Part shown: piece after piece, positions 11,291-20,432 of the stretch
Layout of the letters: each line of letters begins with the position of its first letter
Position numbering within the stretch: position 1 is the first letter of the stretch
NCBI GenBank assembly: GCA_902651635.1
Contig: CACRSC010000001.1
Location: 590,325 to 654,324 of the forward strand
Source of the DNA: Mastigamoeba balamuthi
Taxonomy: Eukaryota > Evosea > Mastigamoebida > Mastigamoebidae
DNA length: 64,000 nt
Direction: 5' to 3'
Notes under the pieces: model-generated
What the model was told of the DNA's origin: nothing
Database searches by the model: none
The model's input: the letters and a program-made list of their open reading frames with translations, nothing else
Made by a program: the position numbers and the translations under genes

Positions 11291-11403
11291 CAAAGACACA
11301 CTCGGGAGCAACGCAAATCGCAAATTGCCCAGCGATTCACCGGAGAATATCTAGGGATATCTGAAATTGAATATTGCCGAATCACTTGATATCGCCCCGC
11401 ACG
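11291..11403. promoter_or_regulatory. divergent promoter, GRASP / iron-sulfur flavoprotein
   Basis: Only 113 bp separate two divergent start codons, so both promoters must share it or reach into the genes. It holds two ATATCT words (11347-11352, 11357-11362) and is AT-rich compared with both flanks. Confidence 0.45.
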
Positions 11404-12163
11404 ATGCAGCGCGCAGTGTCGATCCTCGGCGTGCTGTGCGCCCCCAAGGCCGACGAGAACGCCTCGGCGCTGCTGGAGCACGCCGTCGCGGGCGCCCAGT
11501 CGTCGGCGCCCTCGTCCGTGCGCCTGCTGTCGCTGGCGGGCAAGCGGATCCAGGCGCCCTCGGCCTGCGCAGACGCCTCCTGCTCCACGTGCCACACAGA
11601 GGGCGCCTCGGCCTGCAAGGACCACAAGGACGCCATGCTCGAGATCGCCGAGCGCCTCGCCGGTGCAGGAGCCACGAAGACGCCTCAGGAGGGGTTTTTC
11701 CCTTCGGCTTCACTGACAAACGATGACGTGCACGGCCAGCAGAGGCGGATATCGTGCTGCACGGCGTCCCTGTGTACTTCTCGCGGGTCCCGGAGCGCGT
11801 GCGGACGTACGCCGAGCGCTGGGCGTCGCTGGGCATGGCGGAGAGGATGAGGGGCAAGGTCCTGGCCGTCGTGTGCGTGTCGGGCGACCCCGACGCCGGC
11901 GCCATGTGCGGCGAGGTTGTCGCGCTGCTCAGGGGCCTCGCGGAGCAGTCGGGGATGCAGTGGGGCGGCAGCGTCAGCGTGTTCTCCGACGTTAAGGTGC
12001 GCGTCGTTGTGGGCCCCCGCTGTGGGCGCGCGTGTGCGTGCTGTCTGACGACAGCCTGGCGCAGGGAGCGCTGACCAAGGATGAGAAGGCGCTGGCCGCT
12101 GCGTACGAGCTGGGGCTCGAGTGTGCAAAGCTCTGCATCTCGCACTCTTCGGTGGCGTCCTGA
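11404..12163 (+). CDS. flavodoxin-fold NAD(P)H/FMN reductase, iron-sulfur flavoprotein-like
   Basis: Three exons (11404-11662, 11743-11996, 12065-12163) join in phase to 203 residues. The N-terminal strand, SILGVLCAPKADEN, and the later IVLHGVPVYFSRVPERVRTY fit the FMN-reductase/WrbA-like flavodoxin fold. Between them sits a cysteine cluster, C-x4-C-x2-C-x7-C (CADASCSTCHTEGASAC, residues about 56-72), placed as in archaeal iron-sulfur flavoproteins, which use a compact Cys motif to bind [4Fe-4S]. A redox role in an anaerobe is likely. The spacing differs somewhat from the classical ISF motif, so cluster binding is an inference. No targeting signal is obvious. Confidence 0.62.
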
Positions 12164-12286
12164 CGTGGCCGTATCGCTGGCACTCGGAGTGAATTCAATA
12201 CCATTTGAATCGCTTATGATTGGATCCATGGTTTGCTCTTGCTTCAACTAACCCTGCTGGCTAGGGTGCCTGTAACACAAGTATGG

Positions 12287-13372
12287 CTACTGGGGTGCGG
12301 GAGGGGAACGATCCGGTGCAAACGTGATATGGGCCCACAGGTGCTGGTGGAACCACCCCCAGCCATCCTCGTCAAACGTTACGGCGTGCCCAGCGCCCTG
12401 CCTGGTCAGCAGCTCGCACCCCAGCGCCTCGGAGATGGCCTTGGAGTGCCTGGGGTTGACCATCGCGTCGTCGGAGCCGGTGATGACGACCGCGTGCAGC
12501 CCCCGGAGCTGGGGCAGCCTCGCACGGGTGTCGTGTGTGAGGGTCGCCGCCACCTGCGCGCGGTACGCGCTCCTCGGCGGCCTCGGGCCAAAGGACGCCA
12601 CGTGCTGCAGCAGCGCGACTGCCTTGTCCTCGTTGTCCTTCAGGAACGCCTCTGGCCACAGGAGGCGCGCCTGCGACCGCACCGAGCTGCTCGCGTCCGT
12701 CGCGAACGACACGGCTGCCAGGTGCCTCAGCGAGCTGAACGCGGGGCAGACGGCCAAGAGGTGCCCCCCGGCGTGCGTCGCGACCAGGGCCAGCGAGGCC
12801 ACCGCCGCGGGGCACAGCAGCGCGAGCTCCTGCGCGATCATGCCGCCCATGCTGATGCCCACAACGTGGACCGCTGGCCCCTGGGCGGCCTCCTCGCCCT
12901 GCGATTCAGGCGGTCAGTCCGCAGGAGAAATCGGCCTGATGACTGGACGTCTTGCCTCTTGGGGCCACCAACCGATGTGCCGCAGCACCTCGCGCGTGTC
13001 CCTCGCCATCGCCGAGGTCGTGTACGGGCCCGGCGTGGCCCTGCTGGCGCCCACGCCCCTGTTGTCGGGCGCAGCCACGAGGCAGCCCCTCGAGGCCAGC
13101 TGGGCTATCGTCATCTCCCACCCGTAGTGCGTCCACCCGAGCCCCATGAGCAGCACCACGCGCGGCGCGGTCGCGCTGGCACGGGCAGAGGGCAGGCCGT
13201 AGACCCAGTAGTGGCTCTCGCCGTCGCCCTCGGTCCGCACGGCCCCGTGCGAGCAGAGGAGGGGGTCCGACTCGGCGGCGACGATGCCGGGCGGCCACTC
13301 GGTCGTGGTCGTCGATGGGACGCCGGGGGCTGCCTCGGGTCCAGAGGCGACCGGATCGCTCTCACGCGACAT
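12287..13372 (-). CDS. alpha/beta hydrolase
   Basis: Two exons encode an alpha/beta-hydrolase-fold enzyme. The ATG at 13372 (MSRESDPVAS) is used. The order is as expected: VVLLMGLGWTHYGWE with the oxyanion-hole strand, VAAPDNRGVGAS, the nucleophile elbow GISMGG (Ser), the acid in TGSDDAMV (Asp), and the catalytic His in GAGHAV. The intron falls just before HVVGISMGG; its acceptor is near 12903, while the donor is uncertain (a GT near 12947 keeps phase 0). There is no signal peptide or membrane segment. It resembles proline iminopeptidase/haloperoxidase-type hydrolases; substrate unknown. Confidence 0.82.
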
Positions 13373-13510
13373 TGGGTGGTTCCGGAAACGTTGATCGGTC
13401 CCCTGTTGGGAGAAAGAAATGACCGCTCTTTTCTGAGATTGCTCTATCACGGAGGGGCCTCCGCTTGTTGTTGTTATCTTGCGGATTCTCCGCGGAGTCC
13501 CGGTCGCCCC

Positions 13511-14289
13511 ATGTCCGTGGCACCCGCCTCCTTTCAGCTCTCGATCTCTGGCAGGATCGAATCCTGCGAGGTGCTTGGTGGTGGGGGGGTGGGGGGAAGA
13601 GATGTGCGGGCCACGCGCGGGTCTGACACTCGGGGGGGTCGCAGTTCCCCGGCGCGGACGATCTCTACGCGCGGTTCGAGTATGTCTACGGCGTCGACTG
13701 GTCGCTGGCCAGCGGCACCGAGTTCGGCGTCACGCAGACGAGCTCCACCTCGGCCACGGCCCCCCCGCGCGCCGTCTGGAACCACCCGCTCGAGCTGCTG
13801 CTCTCGTCGACCAACGCCTACGGCTGGCCGCAGCTCGTGCTGACCGTCCTGGGCCCCGACTTCCTCGGCCGCGACGTCGTCCGCGGCTACGGCTGCGCGC
13901 GGGTCCCCATCGCCAGCGGCAGGTACCAGCGCTCCGTCCAGCTCTGGGCCCCGCAGCCCGCGAGCTTCGCCGAGTGGGTCCTCGGCATCGTCCTCGCGCG
14001 CCGCACCGAGTACCTCGACCCCAAGTTCGTCGCCCGCGGGCCCGGGAGAGAAGGTCCGCCCCGGCCTGCCACCCCCCTTCTCCCCGCCATCTACTCGACT
14101 CATTTCGCGGACGCGCCTCTCTTTGGCTCCCTCAACTCGACCCCCCCGTGGTGGTGACGTGTAGTGACGCGGGTGTGCTCGTACGGCAGCGTCAACGTCG
14201 TGTTCGACGTGACGACGCGCAACATGGCGGCCTTCGGGTTCAGCGAGCCTGCCAGCGGCTGCCGCGTGCTCAGCACTGTCCCCCTGTAG
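13511..14289 (+). CDS. B9D1: B9 domain-containing protein 1 (ciliary transition zone)
   Basis: Three exons (13511-13570, 13645-14053, 14165-14289) join in phase to 197 residues. The B9 domain is clear: SISGRIESCEFPGADDLYAR, YVYGVDW, NHPLELLLSSTNAYGWPQ, LTVLGPDFLGRDVVRGYGC, RRTEYLDPKFVA, and the final strand VTRVCSYGSVNVVFDVTTR. B9D1 is part of the MKS module that gates the ciliary transition zone with B9D2 and MKS1. Its presence implies the organism builds a flagellum at some stage. The length matches the usual 190-205 residues. Confidence 0.92.
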
Positions 14290-14576
14290 CAGATCGCCGC
14301 CTCCGCAGTTCCTCCCGCCCCCCAGGACTGCGCGCATCCCCCGAGGCGTTGGTTGTTTTTCTTGGCTGGCATCCATTTAATTTTTGATGGACTTTGTTGT
14401 TGTTGGACGGGGGGCTGTGTGAGTAGGTGGAGGGATGCAGGCTCGGCCTCGATCGCAGCCAGGTGGCCTGGGCCTCGCTGGGCGTGTGCACTTGGGGGCG
14501 CAAAAAAGAAATCGTCCCGGAAAACAGAGGGCAGCGGGCGGGCCGCTCCCTCGCGGGCCTTCCGCGCAGAGTCTCT

Positions 14577-15191
14577 CTACTTGTCCTTCTTCAACTCGGG
14601 CACGCCGTACGGGTGCAGTTGGCTGATGTAGACGCACGCCCACCTGCGCGTTTCAAAGAGGGGGCGCCCAGTCAACAAACGAGAAAGAAAGCAAAGGCAG
14701 CGGGGGCGCGCGCGGGTGGTGGCGGGGGCTCGGGGCGGGAGGGAGGGGCGCCGGGGGAGGAGTGGCCCGCGTACATCATCCACATGCAGAAGATGGCGGT
14801 CCACACGAGAACAAAGTGCAGCCTGCGCGGGGGTTGCGGGTGGGGTTGGTCTGTCAGGTGGCGTTTGGGGTGCGAAGAGATTATCCCCTCCGCCTCTCCC
14901 CGCTTTCAAGCACCGCAACACCGCCAGAAACACGACACGTGTCGTGGCCGGCGGGCACCAGCGGAGGCCCGCTCCAAGGGGCGCCAGCGGCCGGCCGGCA
15001 GGAGGACTGCCGCCTGCTGGCGGGCCACAGTGGCGCGCGTGGACGGAGGGGCCATTTGGGGCTTGGAGAGAAACGAGGGCGGGGGAGCGAGCGCACCACT
15101 TGTCCGAGCGCGGGATCGCGCAGACGATGAGGGACCCCACGATCCCGATGACGATCATAACGATGCTGCCGATGAGCAGAGTCAGATCCAT
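14577..15191 (-). CDS. V-type ATPase subunit e (Vo sector)
   Basis: Three exons (15191-15097, 14822-14775, 14643-14577) join in phase to 69 residues, the size of the small hydrophobic e subunit (Vma9/ATP6V0E). Two membrane segments are seen: LLIGSIVMIVIGIVGSLIV and FVLVWTAIFCMWMM. The C-terminus ISQLHPYGVPELK matches the family signature AQLNPLFGPQL. It is a stalk-associated part of the membrane rotor sector of the proton pump on acidic organelles. Introns (274 and 131 nt) are larger than the gene's exons. A GAATCT word at 15257-15262 lies 66 bp above the start. Confidence 0.82.
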   Translation of the reverse strand: MDLTLLIGSIVMIVIGIVGSLIVCAIPRSDKWCARSPALVSLQAPNGPSVHARHCGPPAGGSPPAGRPLAPLGAGLRWCPPATTRVVFLAVLRCLKAGRGGGDNLFAPQTPPDRPTPPATPAQAALCSRVDRHLLHVDDVRGPLLPRRPSLPPRAPATTRARPRCLCFLSRLLTGRPLFETRRWACVYISQLHPYGVPELKKDK

Positions 15192-15490
15192 GGTTGGTAG
15201 TTGGTGCGCGGCGGGCAGAGAAGAGCTAGTGCGCCGGTGGGACCGCTAAAACACAAGAATCTTTTTGCCCACCTGACGTAAAATATCTTTGCGGGGACAG
15301 TCACCGCAAAAAGTAAAGCAAATCAATTGAGCTGCGGGATTTGAGTTCAAGGCGTTGTTCAGGAAACGGGGTTATGTGGCAGCGAGTGTTTTGGTTGCGT
15401 ATTCACGCGTGCACTTCCACCCGGGCAGCTTGCTCTCCGGAAGAGCTCGGCGGGCCTCTGCCACGATACGGCGCGGCACGGGAGGGCCCC

Positions 15491-16474
15491 CTACTTCTTC
15501 TTGCACGCGTGGCGGCAGTAGGGCTCCTCGGCGGGGTTGTAGCCCGAGAGCCAGGGCTTCCACTCGGGCTTGTTCTTGGCCTTCCACTCGGGGTACTTGA
15601 GGGCGTTGGTGTGGACCGTGTCGATCAGCTTGGGCGTCAGCTTCGTCGACACCCAGTTGATCAGCCACCCGGGGATCCAGCCCCTCGGGTCGTTCTGCGT
15701 GTAGTAGAACAGGTCCGTGCCGCCGCCCTCGCGCCTCTTCAGCATGTAGCCCGAGAGGTACGACCACCCGCGCTGGAACCCCTGTGTGTTTTTTGAACGA
15801 TCGTTGCGGGGCGCGGCAGCGGGTGAGAAAGCGGGAAAAAACGGAGTAAACACGCTGCGATGGCGAGTGGGGAGGGAGGGTCGAGGCGCACCGAGACCTC
15901 GGGGCAGCCGGGGTGGGCGACGCTGCGGTTGAAGATGACCCAGATGCCCCTGTCGGGGAACACGCGCCACGCGCGGTGGTTGCAGAAGTCGCGCGAGCTC
16001 AGCGGCATGGGCATCTTGACCGAGTAGTACCCGACCTCGTTGAACCCGTCAATCTGCTCCACGATCGACCCCTGCACGTCCACGTGGCGGCTTAGTCGTC
16101 GTGCCTCGCGCACCCTCCCGCGGGCTTGTGGGTTGAATTGATTCTAATTGTGTTCAAACCTCGATCATGTGGTCGTCCCACGAGCGGCGGAAGTAGTGGT
16201 CGTGGAGGACGTCGTAGAGCGTGTCGGGCTCCACGTCAGTGAAGAACGAGCGGATCTTGACGATGTTGATGGCGGACTCGGCCGAGATCTTGCGCCAGAG
16301 CGTCAGCGTCTCGGTCTTGTACTGCTCCTCCCACCCGTTGTCCGTCTCCTCGCACGTGGCGATGAACTTGTTGAAGTCCTCGTCAGTGGCGAGGGCCTGG
16401 CGGCGGTCGAAGCCGGGCACGGCGCCCTTGTCGGCCTGGGGGATCTCTGCGGCGGCGGGCGCGGGCTCAGCCAT
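15491..16474 (-). CDS. START-domain lipid-transfer protein
   Basis: Three exons (16474-16160, 16071-15898, 15781-15491) join in phase to 259 residues, which is nearly all START domain. Typical blocks are WRKISAESAINIVKIRSFF, DVLHDHYFRRSWDDHMIE, NEVGYYSVKMPMPLSSRDF, IFNRSVAHPGCPEG joined to FQRGWSYLSGYM, and DPRGWIPGWLINW. The layout is nearest to PCTP/STARD2-STARD10-type proteins that carry phospholipid in a closed pocket. There is no signal peptide or membrane segment, so it is cytosolic. The C-terminal tail is Lys/Trp-rich. The ligand is unknown. Confidence 0.86.
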
Positions 16475-16702
16475 GGTGTGGGTGAGGAGGCTTCACGAGG
16501 TTTTTGCCTGTGAATAAGTTCAGAAAGAACTTTGGGGCACGCGAGATTCTCTAGTTGGGGCGCAGATTTTCCGGTTGCGTAGGGGTATCTCGTCAGCATA
16601 CCAACCCTCAACTGCACACGAACAACACAAATTGGAGACAGAGACATCCCTCCTCCCCACTCGGTCTTACACGGAGTAACGTCGTTCTGTCGGGGGGCTT
16701 TC

Positions 16703-17692
16703 TCAGGGCTGCGAGAGCGGAAGCCCGGTGGCCACCAGCTTGTCCCACGCCTCCCGGTTGAGCCCATTGAGGGCCTCGGCGGCCTCGGGGAACAGCTTCA
16801 CCTGGTCCGTGCTCTTGTGGTTCGCCTTGCCCCCGCGCTCCGCGACGAACCACGCGAGCTCGTGGTGGCCCGCAGCAGCAGCGCGCGCCACGGCGCAGCA
16901 CTGGTACGTCCACGTGTCCTGGTAGTACCTGTGGTTCGGGTCCGCCCCGCGGTCCAGCAGCATGGCCACGGTGTCCCTGTTGCCGCAGGTGCACGCGGCG
17001 TCGAGTATCTCGGCGAGCTCGCACCTGGCGGCGTTGCCACCGCGGGCCACGCGGTCCTGGTAGCTCTCCCACCACCCGCCCTCCTCGAAGAGCAGGCGCA
17101 GCGTCTCTGCGTCGTTCAGGGACGACGCAATGACCGGCCTCAGCCCCATGACATCGCCCGCTCTCACCTGGCGGAGCACAGACCGAGTCAACTACACCGA
17201 CAGCCCCCCCCCCACTGCCGCCAAAGGGCACGGGCATGAATCACCGCCGGGAGAAAACAGGAAATATGGGAAACCACACGGAACGGACCTTCTCGCGGAA
17301 GACCGGAAGGAGGGCCCTGACGAGCTCGGCATTGCCCGCCCTGCACGCGTGCTTCAACGCGGCGCCAGACCCGTGTTTCGCTCCCGCCTCGAGAAGCGCG
17401 GAAACTGTCTCTGCACTCCCGGCCTGCGCTGCCCTGGCGAGGGGAGTCCACTTGGACTTGTGCCAGTGACTCTAGCACACACGTCAGCTGCCATACATGA
17501 CCCGTTTCGGTGGTGCAAAACAGACAACTTTTCCCAGCTGGGGGAAACGGCGCGGTCGGGCACCTGGTTCGCGAGAGAGCGCTGGACAGCGGGACCGTAT
17601 GACTCTAGGATTGACTGCACGCTTTCGCAGTCACCGCGCTTTGCGGCGTAGTACAGGTGGTTTCTTTCCTCCTTCGATGGTTTCCTCGCCAT
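16703..17692 (-). CDS. ankyrin-repeat protein
   Basis: A protein built almost entirely of ankyrin repeats. The ATG at 17692 opens MARKPSKEERNHLYYAAKRG, the first repeat. Later exons give WTPLARAAQAGSAETVSALL, ALKHACRAGNAELVRALL, LDAACTCGNRDTVAMLLDRG and AVARAAAAGHHELAWFVAERG. Two or three introns separate the exons; exact borders in the middle were not fixed. No second domain is seen. Such proteins are binding scaffolds; the partner cannot be inferred. Confidence 0.78.
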
Positions 17693-17975
17693 TTGAACTG
17701 AATCTGCCTGATAAGAATCCGCAGTAGATTCTTCTATCTGACAGACTTATGCAACGTATGCCGGCTTCACACTCAGACACTGCTGAGGGTGGCTATCTGC
17801 TATGCCGTCGTGCTGGTACCCGCGGGTTGACAACCTATCACCGTCGGAGAGTATTCATGCAAGCAACTAACGGAGAAGGAATAGCCACAGGCGAGGCTCG
17901 CATTATTGCAAACGCGATTCACCTTGCATACGTATTCACCTCTGATATCTTCCACACTCCAAAATTTCCCACCAA

Positions 17976-18598
17976 ATGTCCGCGAGCCCTTTTCAAGTCA
18001 CCCTCGACAACTACACCGACGAGCCCTTCACATGGCCTGTGCTCGTCGACATTGTGCAGGGAAACAGGCTCGCCGTCCTCCGCCGTAGCCGCGTCCGCCA
18101 GTCCGACTACGCAGCCACAATGGACGTCGTGCGCCGCCGCTGGGCGACCGTCCCCGACTACATACGCGCGCGCTTCCTCCACTGGTCCACGGAGCTAGTG
18201 GATGGCAAGCTCGCTGCGCGGACAGCTCCCGCGGGCGCTTCCGAGTATCGCGCTCTCTACAGGCAGGATATTTCTATCTTTCCGGGAAATTCCCGGCGCT
18301 CAACGTCTGCTGCAGCAACGACTTCGAGTACTACACCGAGGAGGGCGTCTCGCACGCGTGCCTGTGGTCTGGCAGGCCGCTGACCAAGGAGGAGGTGGAG
18401 GAGGAACTGGACAAGGCTCTGCCCGGCCAGGAGCGCGTGTGGTTCACCAACCCTGTGGAGCGCCAGACCGTGCCGCAGGTGTGGCACGCGCAGGTGTTCC
18501 ACAAGGGCCCTCCCGCGTCTCCCGCCCCGGACCCCGAGGTCCCAGAACCCGCAGAACACCCGTCCGCAGCTAACGGGATTGCAAAGAGACTCGACTGA
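17976..18598 (+). CDS. DUF3605 protein (GlcNAc-induced protein 1-like)
   Basis: Two exons (17976-18197 and 18263-18598) join in phase to 185 residues. The sequence fits DUF3605 along its length: TWPVLVDIVQGNRLAVLRRS, YAATMDVVRRRWATVPDYI, SNDFEYYTEEGVSHACLWS, LTKEEVEEELDKALPG, ERVWFTNP, and VPQVWHAQVFHKGP. Fungal members are described as N-acetylglucosamine-induced proteins; no biochemical role is established that I know of. The protein is soluble, with a Pro-rich end. The intron donor (GTGGAT) is less typical than others here, so the join at WSTEL|AGYFYL is probable rather than certain. Confidence 0.7.
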
Positions 18599-18735
18599 GC
18601 CATCTCCCATGAATCGGGATGCCATACATTGGCGACTTGTCAACAAAGTACTTACTGGCTGTGAAGACACCACTGCGCGATTCACGAAACAGCGACGCCA
18701 CTCCTGGGGCACTAACAGCACCCTCTGCCGGTGGA

Positions 18736-20274
18736 TTAACGTGGGTGCAACAGAGCCTCGCGCTTGGCGCAGCGCGTGTGATACTCCACGCGCAGGTCGC
18801 GGTACACGCGCTGGAACTCGGCCAGTGGCATCTCGCCCGAAAGAAACTTCTGAGACGCGGCCTCGCTCGCAGCGTCGCTCTCCCTCGCCAGCGCATCGAG
18901 CCTCGCGGCAAGCGCCTGGGGGCTGAACGCCTCCAGTGCCTGCGCCTGCTGCTTCGCCTTCTCGTCGTACTGCGCCCGAGCTGCCTCTGCGGCTGCCCTA
19001 CGCGTCTCGTACTCGGCCTGCAGCTTGCCCAGCTCCGCTGCAGCGGCTTCGTTCTGAAAGAAGAGGCATGAGAGATGCCGTGCGAGTGAGGGGCTATCTA
19101 TCACCTTCTTGGCCTGCGCGAGGTTGCTCTCTTGCAGGTCGGCACGCAGCTTGTTGAGCTCGACAACAGCCGGAAGCTGCGAGATGAAGTCGTCCAGCTT
19201 GGACTCGTTCGCCAGCAACTCGTTCAGCTGCTCGAGCCTGGCAGGAGGAGTGAGACACAAGGGGGGAGCCAATAGGCATCCGAACGTCATCGTGTCGAGC
19301 TGAGTCAGAGGGATGCTCAGAGGATTGAACGCGGCAACGGGCCTGGCCTGCTGCTGCCCCTGCTGATATCCCGGGCCTCCACTGCAATGGAAAAAGCCAG
19401 TGCCTCAGGCGCTGGACGCAGTGCAGAAAATATGGAAACATACGGCAGGTTCGAGGGGGGCGGATAGGGGCTGCCAGAAGGGGCAACTTGTTGCTGAGGC
19501 AGGGGCGACGGCACAGGGCCGACTCCCGGAGGCGACATCGTGCTCGCCGGCGGGTACGGGCTGCTAGAGCTCGCCGGCACAAACCCAGCAGGAAACCTGA
19601 CCATCCGATAAGCGGCCGCGAGGTGTGGGGGAGGAGGGATGGAGAGGGACGAGGGCATACTCCTTGGGAGGGTCCGAGATGAGCTTCTGCTGGATGTCCC
19701 ACACGAGCTTGCCCAGGTTGCAGTGCATCCCCCACCCGCGCAGCATCTCAGACGCATGCGGCAGCACAGCTCTATACCCAGGCTGTCAGAAAACCCCCCT
19801 GAGATAGCACAGCGCACCCAGTGTTGGGGTCGATGAGGCTGTGGTGCATCGGCGGGTTTATCGACAGCAGCGGCCCCGCTGTCGGGAACGTGTACGGCAG
19901 CGCCCTGCCCTCCGCCCAATGCAATTAAACCCAAAAACGCAGGAGAAACAGGAACTTGGACGTTGGGGGATTCGAACACGGGGAAGCCGGAGACTTACAC
20001 TATGAGGGTGAACGGGCGCGTCGGGGGTGGTGCAGCCACCATCACCTCGAACTTGGCCCCGCGCTCGAGCTCGCGGTACTGCAGCCCGAACTGCCGCAGC
20101 GACTCTATCTGCCTCATTCTCCTGCGCGGCCCCGCGCTGTGAGTTAACCCGACATGTGCGCAGGTGTGCGGGCGCGTGAGGGCCGCACAGGCTCGAGACG
20201 TCCGCCGACAGGGTGGCGGCGGGGTACGAAGGGTACGTCGACCCCCCTGCGGTGTACGGGTAGGAGTAGCTCAT
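18736..20274 (-). CDS. ESCRT-I subunit VPS37A-like (UEV + Mod(r) domains)
   Basis: A multi-exon gene starting at the ATG at 20274 (MSYSYPYTAGGSTYPSYP). The N-terminal part has the UEV-like order FGLQYRELERGAKFEV, LPYTFPTAGPLLSINPPMHHS and GWGMHCNLGKLVWDI, as in VPS37A. A Pro/Ser-rich linker follows. The C-terminal Mod(r) domain includes LNELLANESKLDDFISQLP, ELNKLRADLQESNLAQ, then QKFLSGEMPLAEFQRVYRDL, the family hallmark. It should assemble with TSG101/VPS28 in multivesicular-body sorting. About six introns are present; borders are approximate. It is divergently transcribed from the hydrogenase-kinase gene, 158 bp away. Confidence 0.82.
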
Positions 20275-20432
20275 GCGTGCGAGCGCGCCTCGGGGGCGGG
20301 GGTTTCTCCTGCGCCGGGTTTTGCTGTTTCGTGATACTTTCCCCCTTCTCGAATCTACGTATCTAGTAGTGTATCTTTCAGCAAAATTGGGATCGTGTTC
20401 CCGCGCGCGTGGTTCCGTCCCAGCAGCCCTCC
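20275..20432. promoter_or_regulatory. divergent promoter, VPS37A-like / hydrogenase-kinase
   Basis: This 158-bp spacer lies between two start codons. It holds GAATCT at 20351-20356, 77 bp from each ATG, then several TATCT words in an AT-rich core flanked by GC-rich DNA. The position suggests a shared core promoter. Confidence 0.45.
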
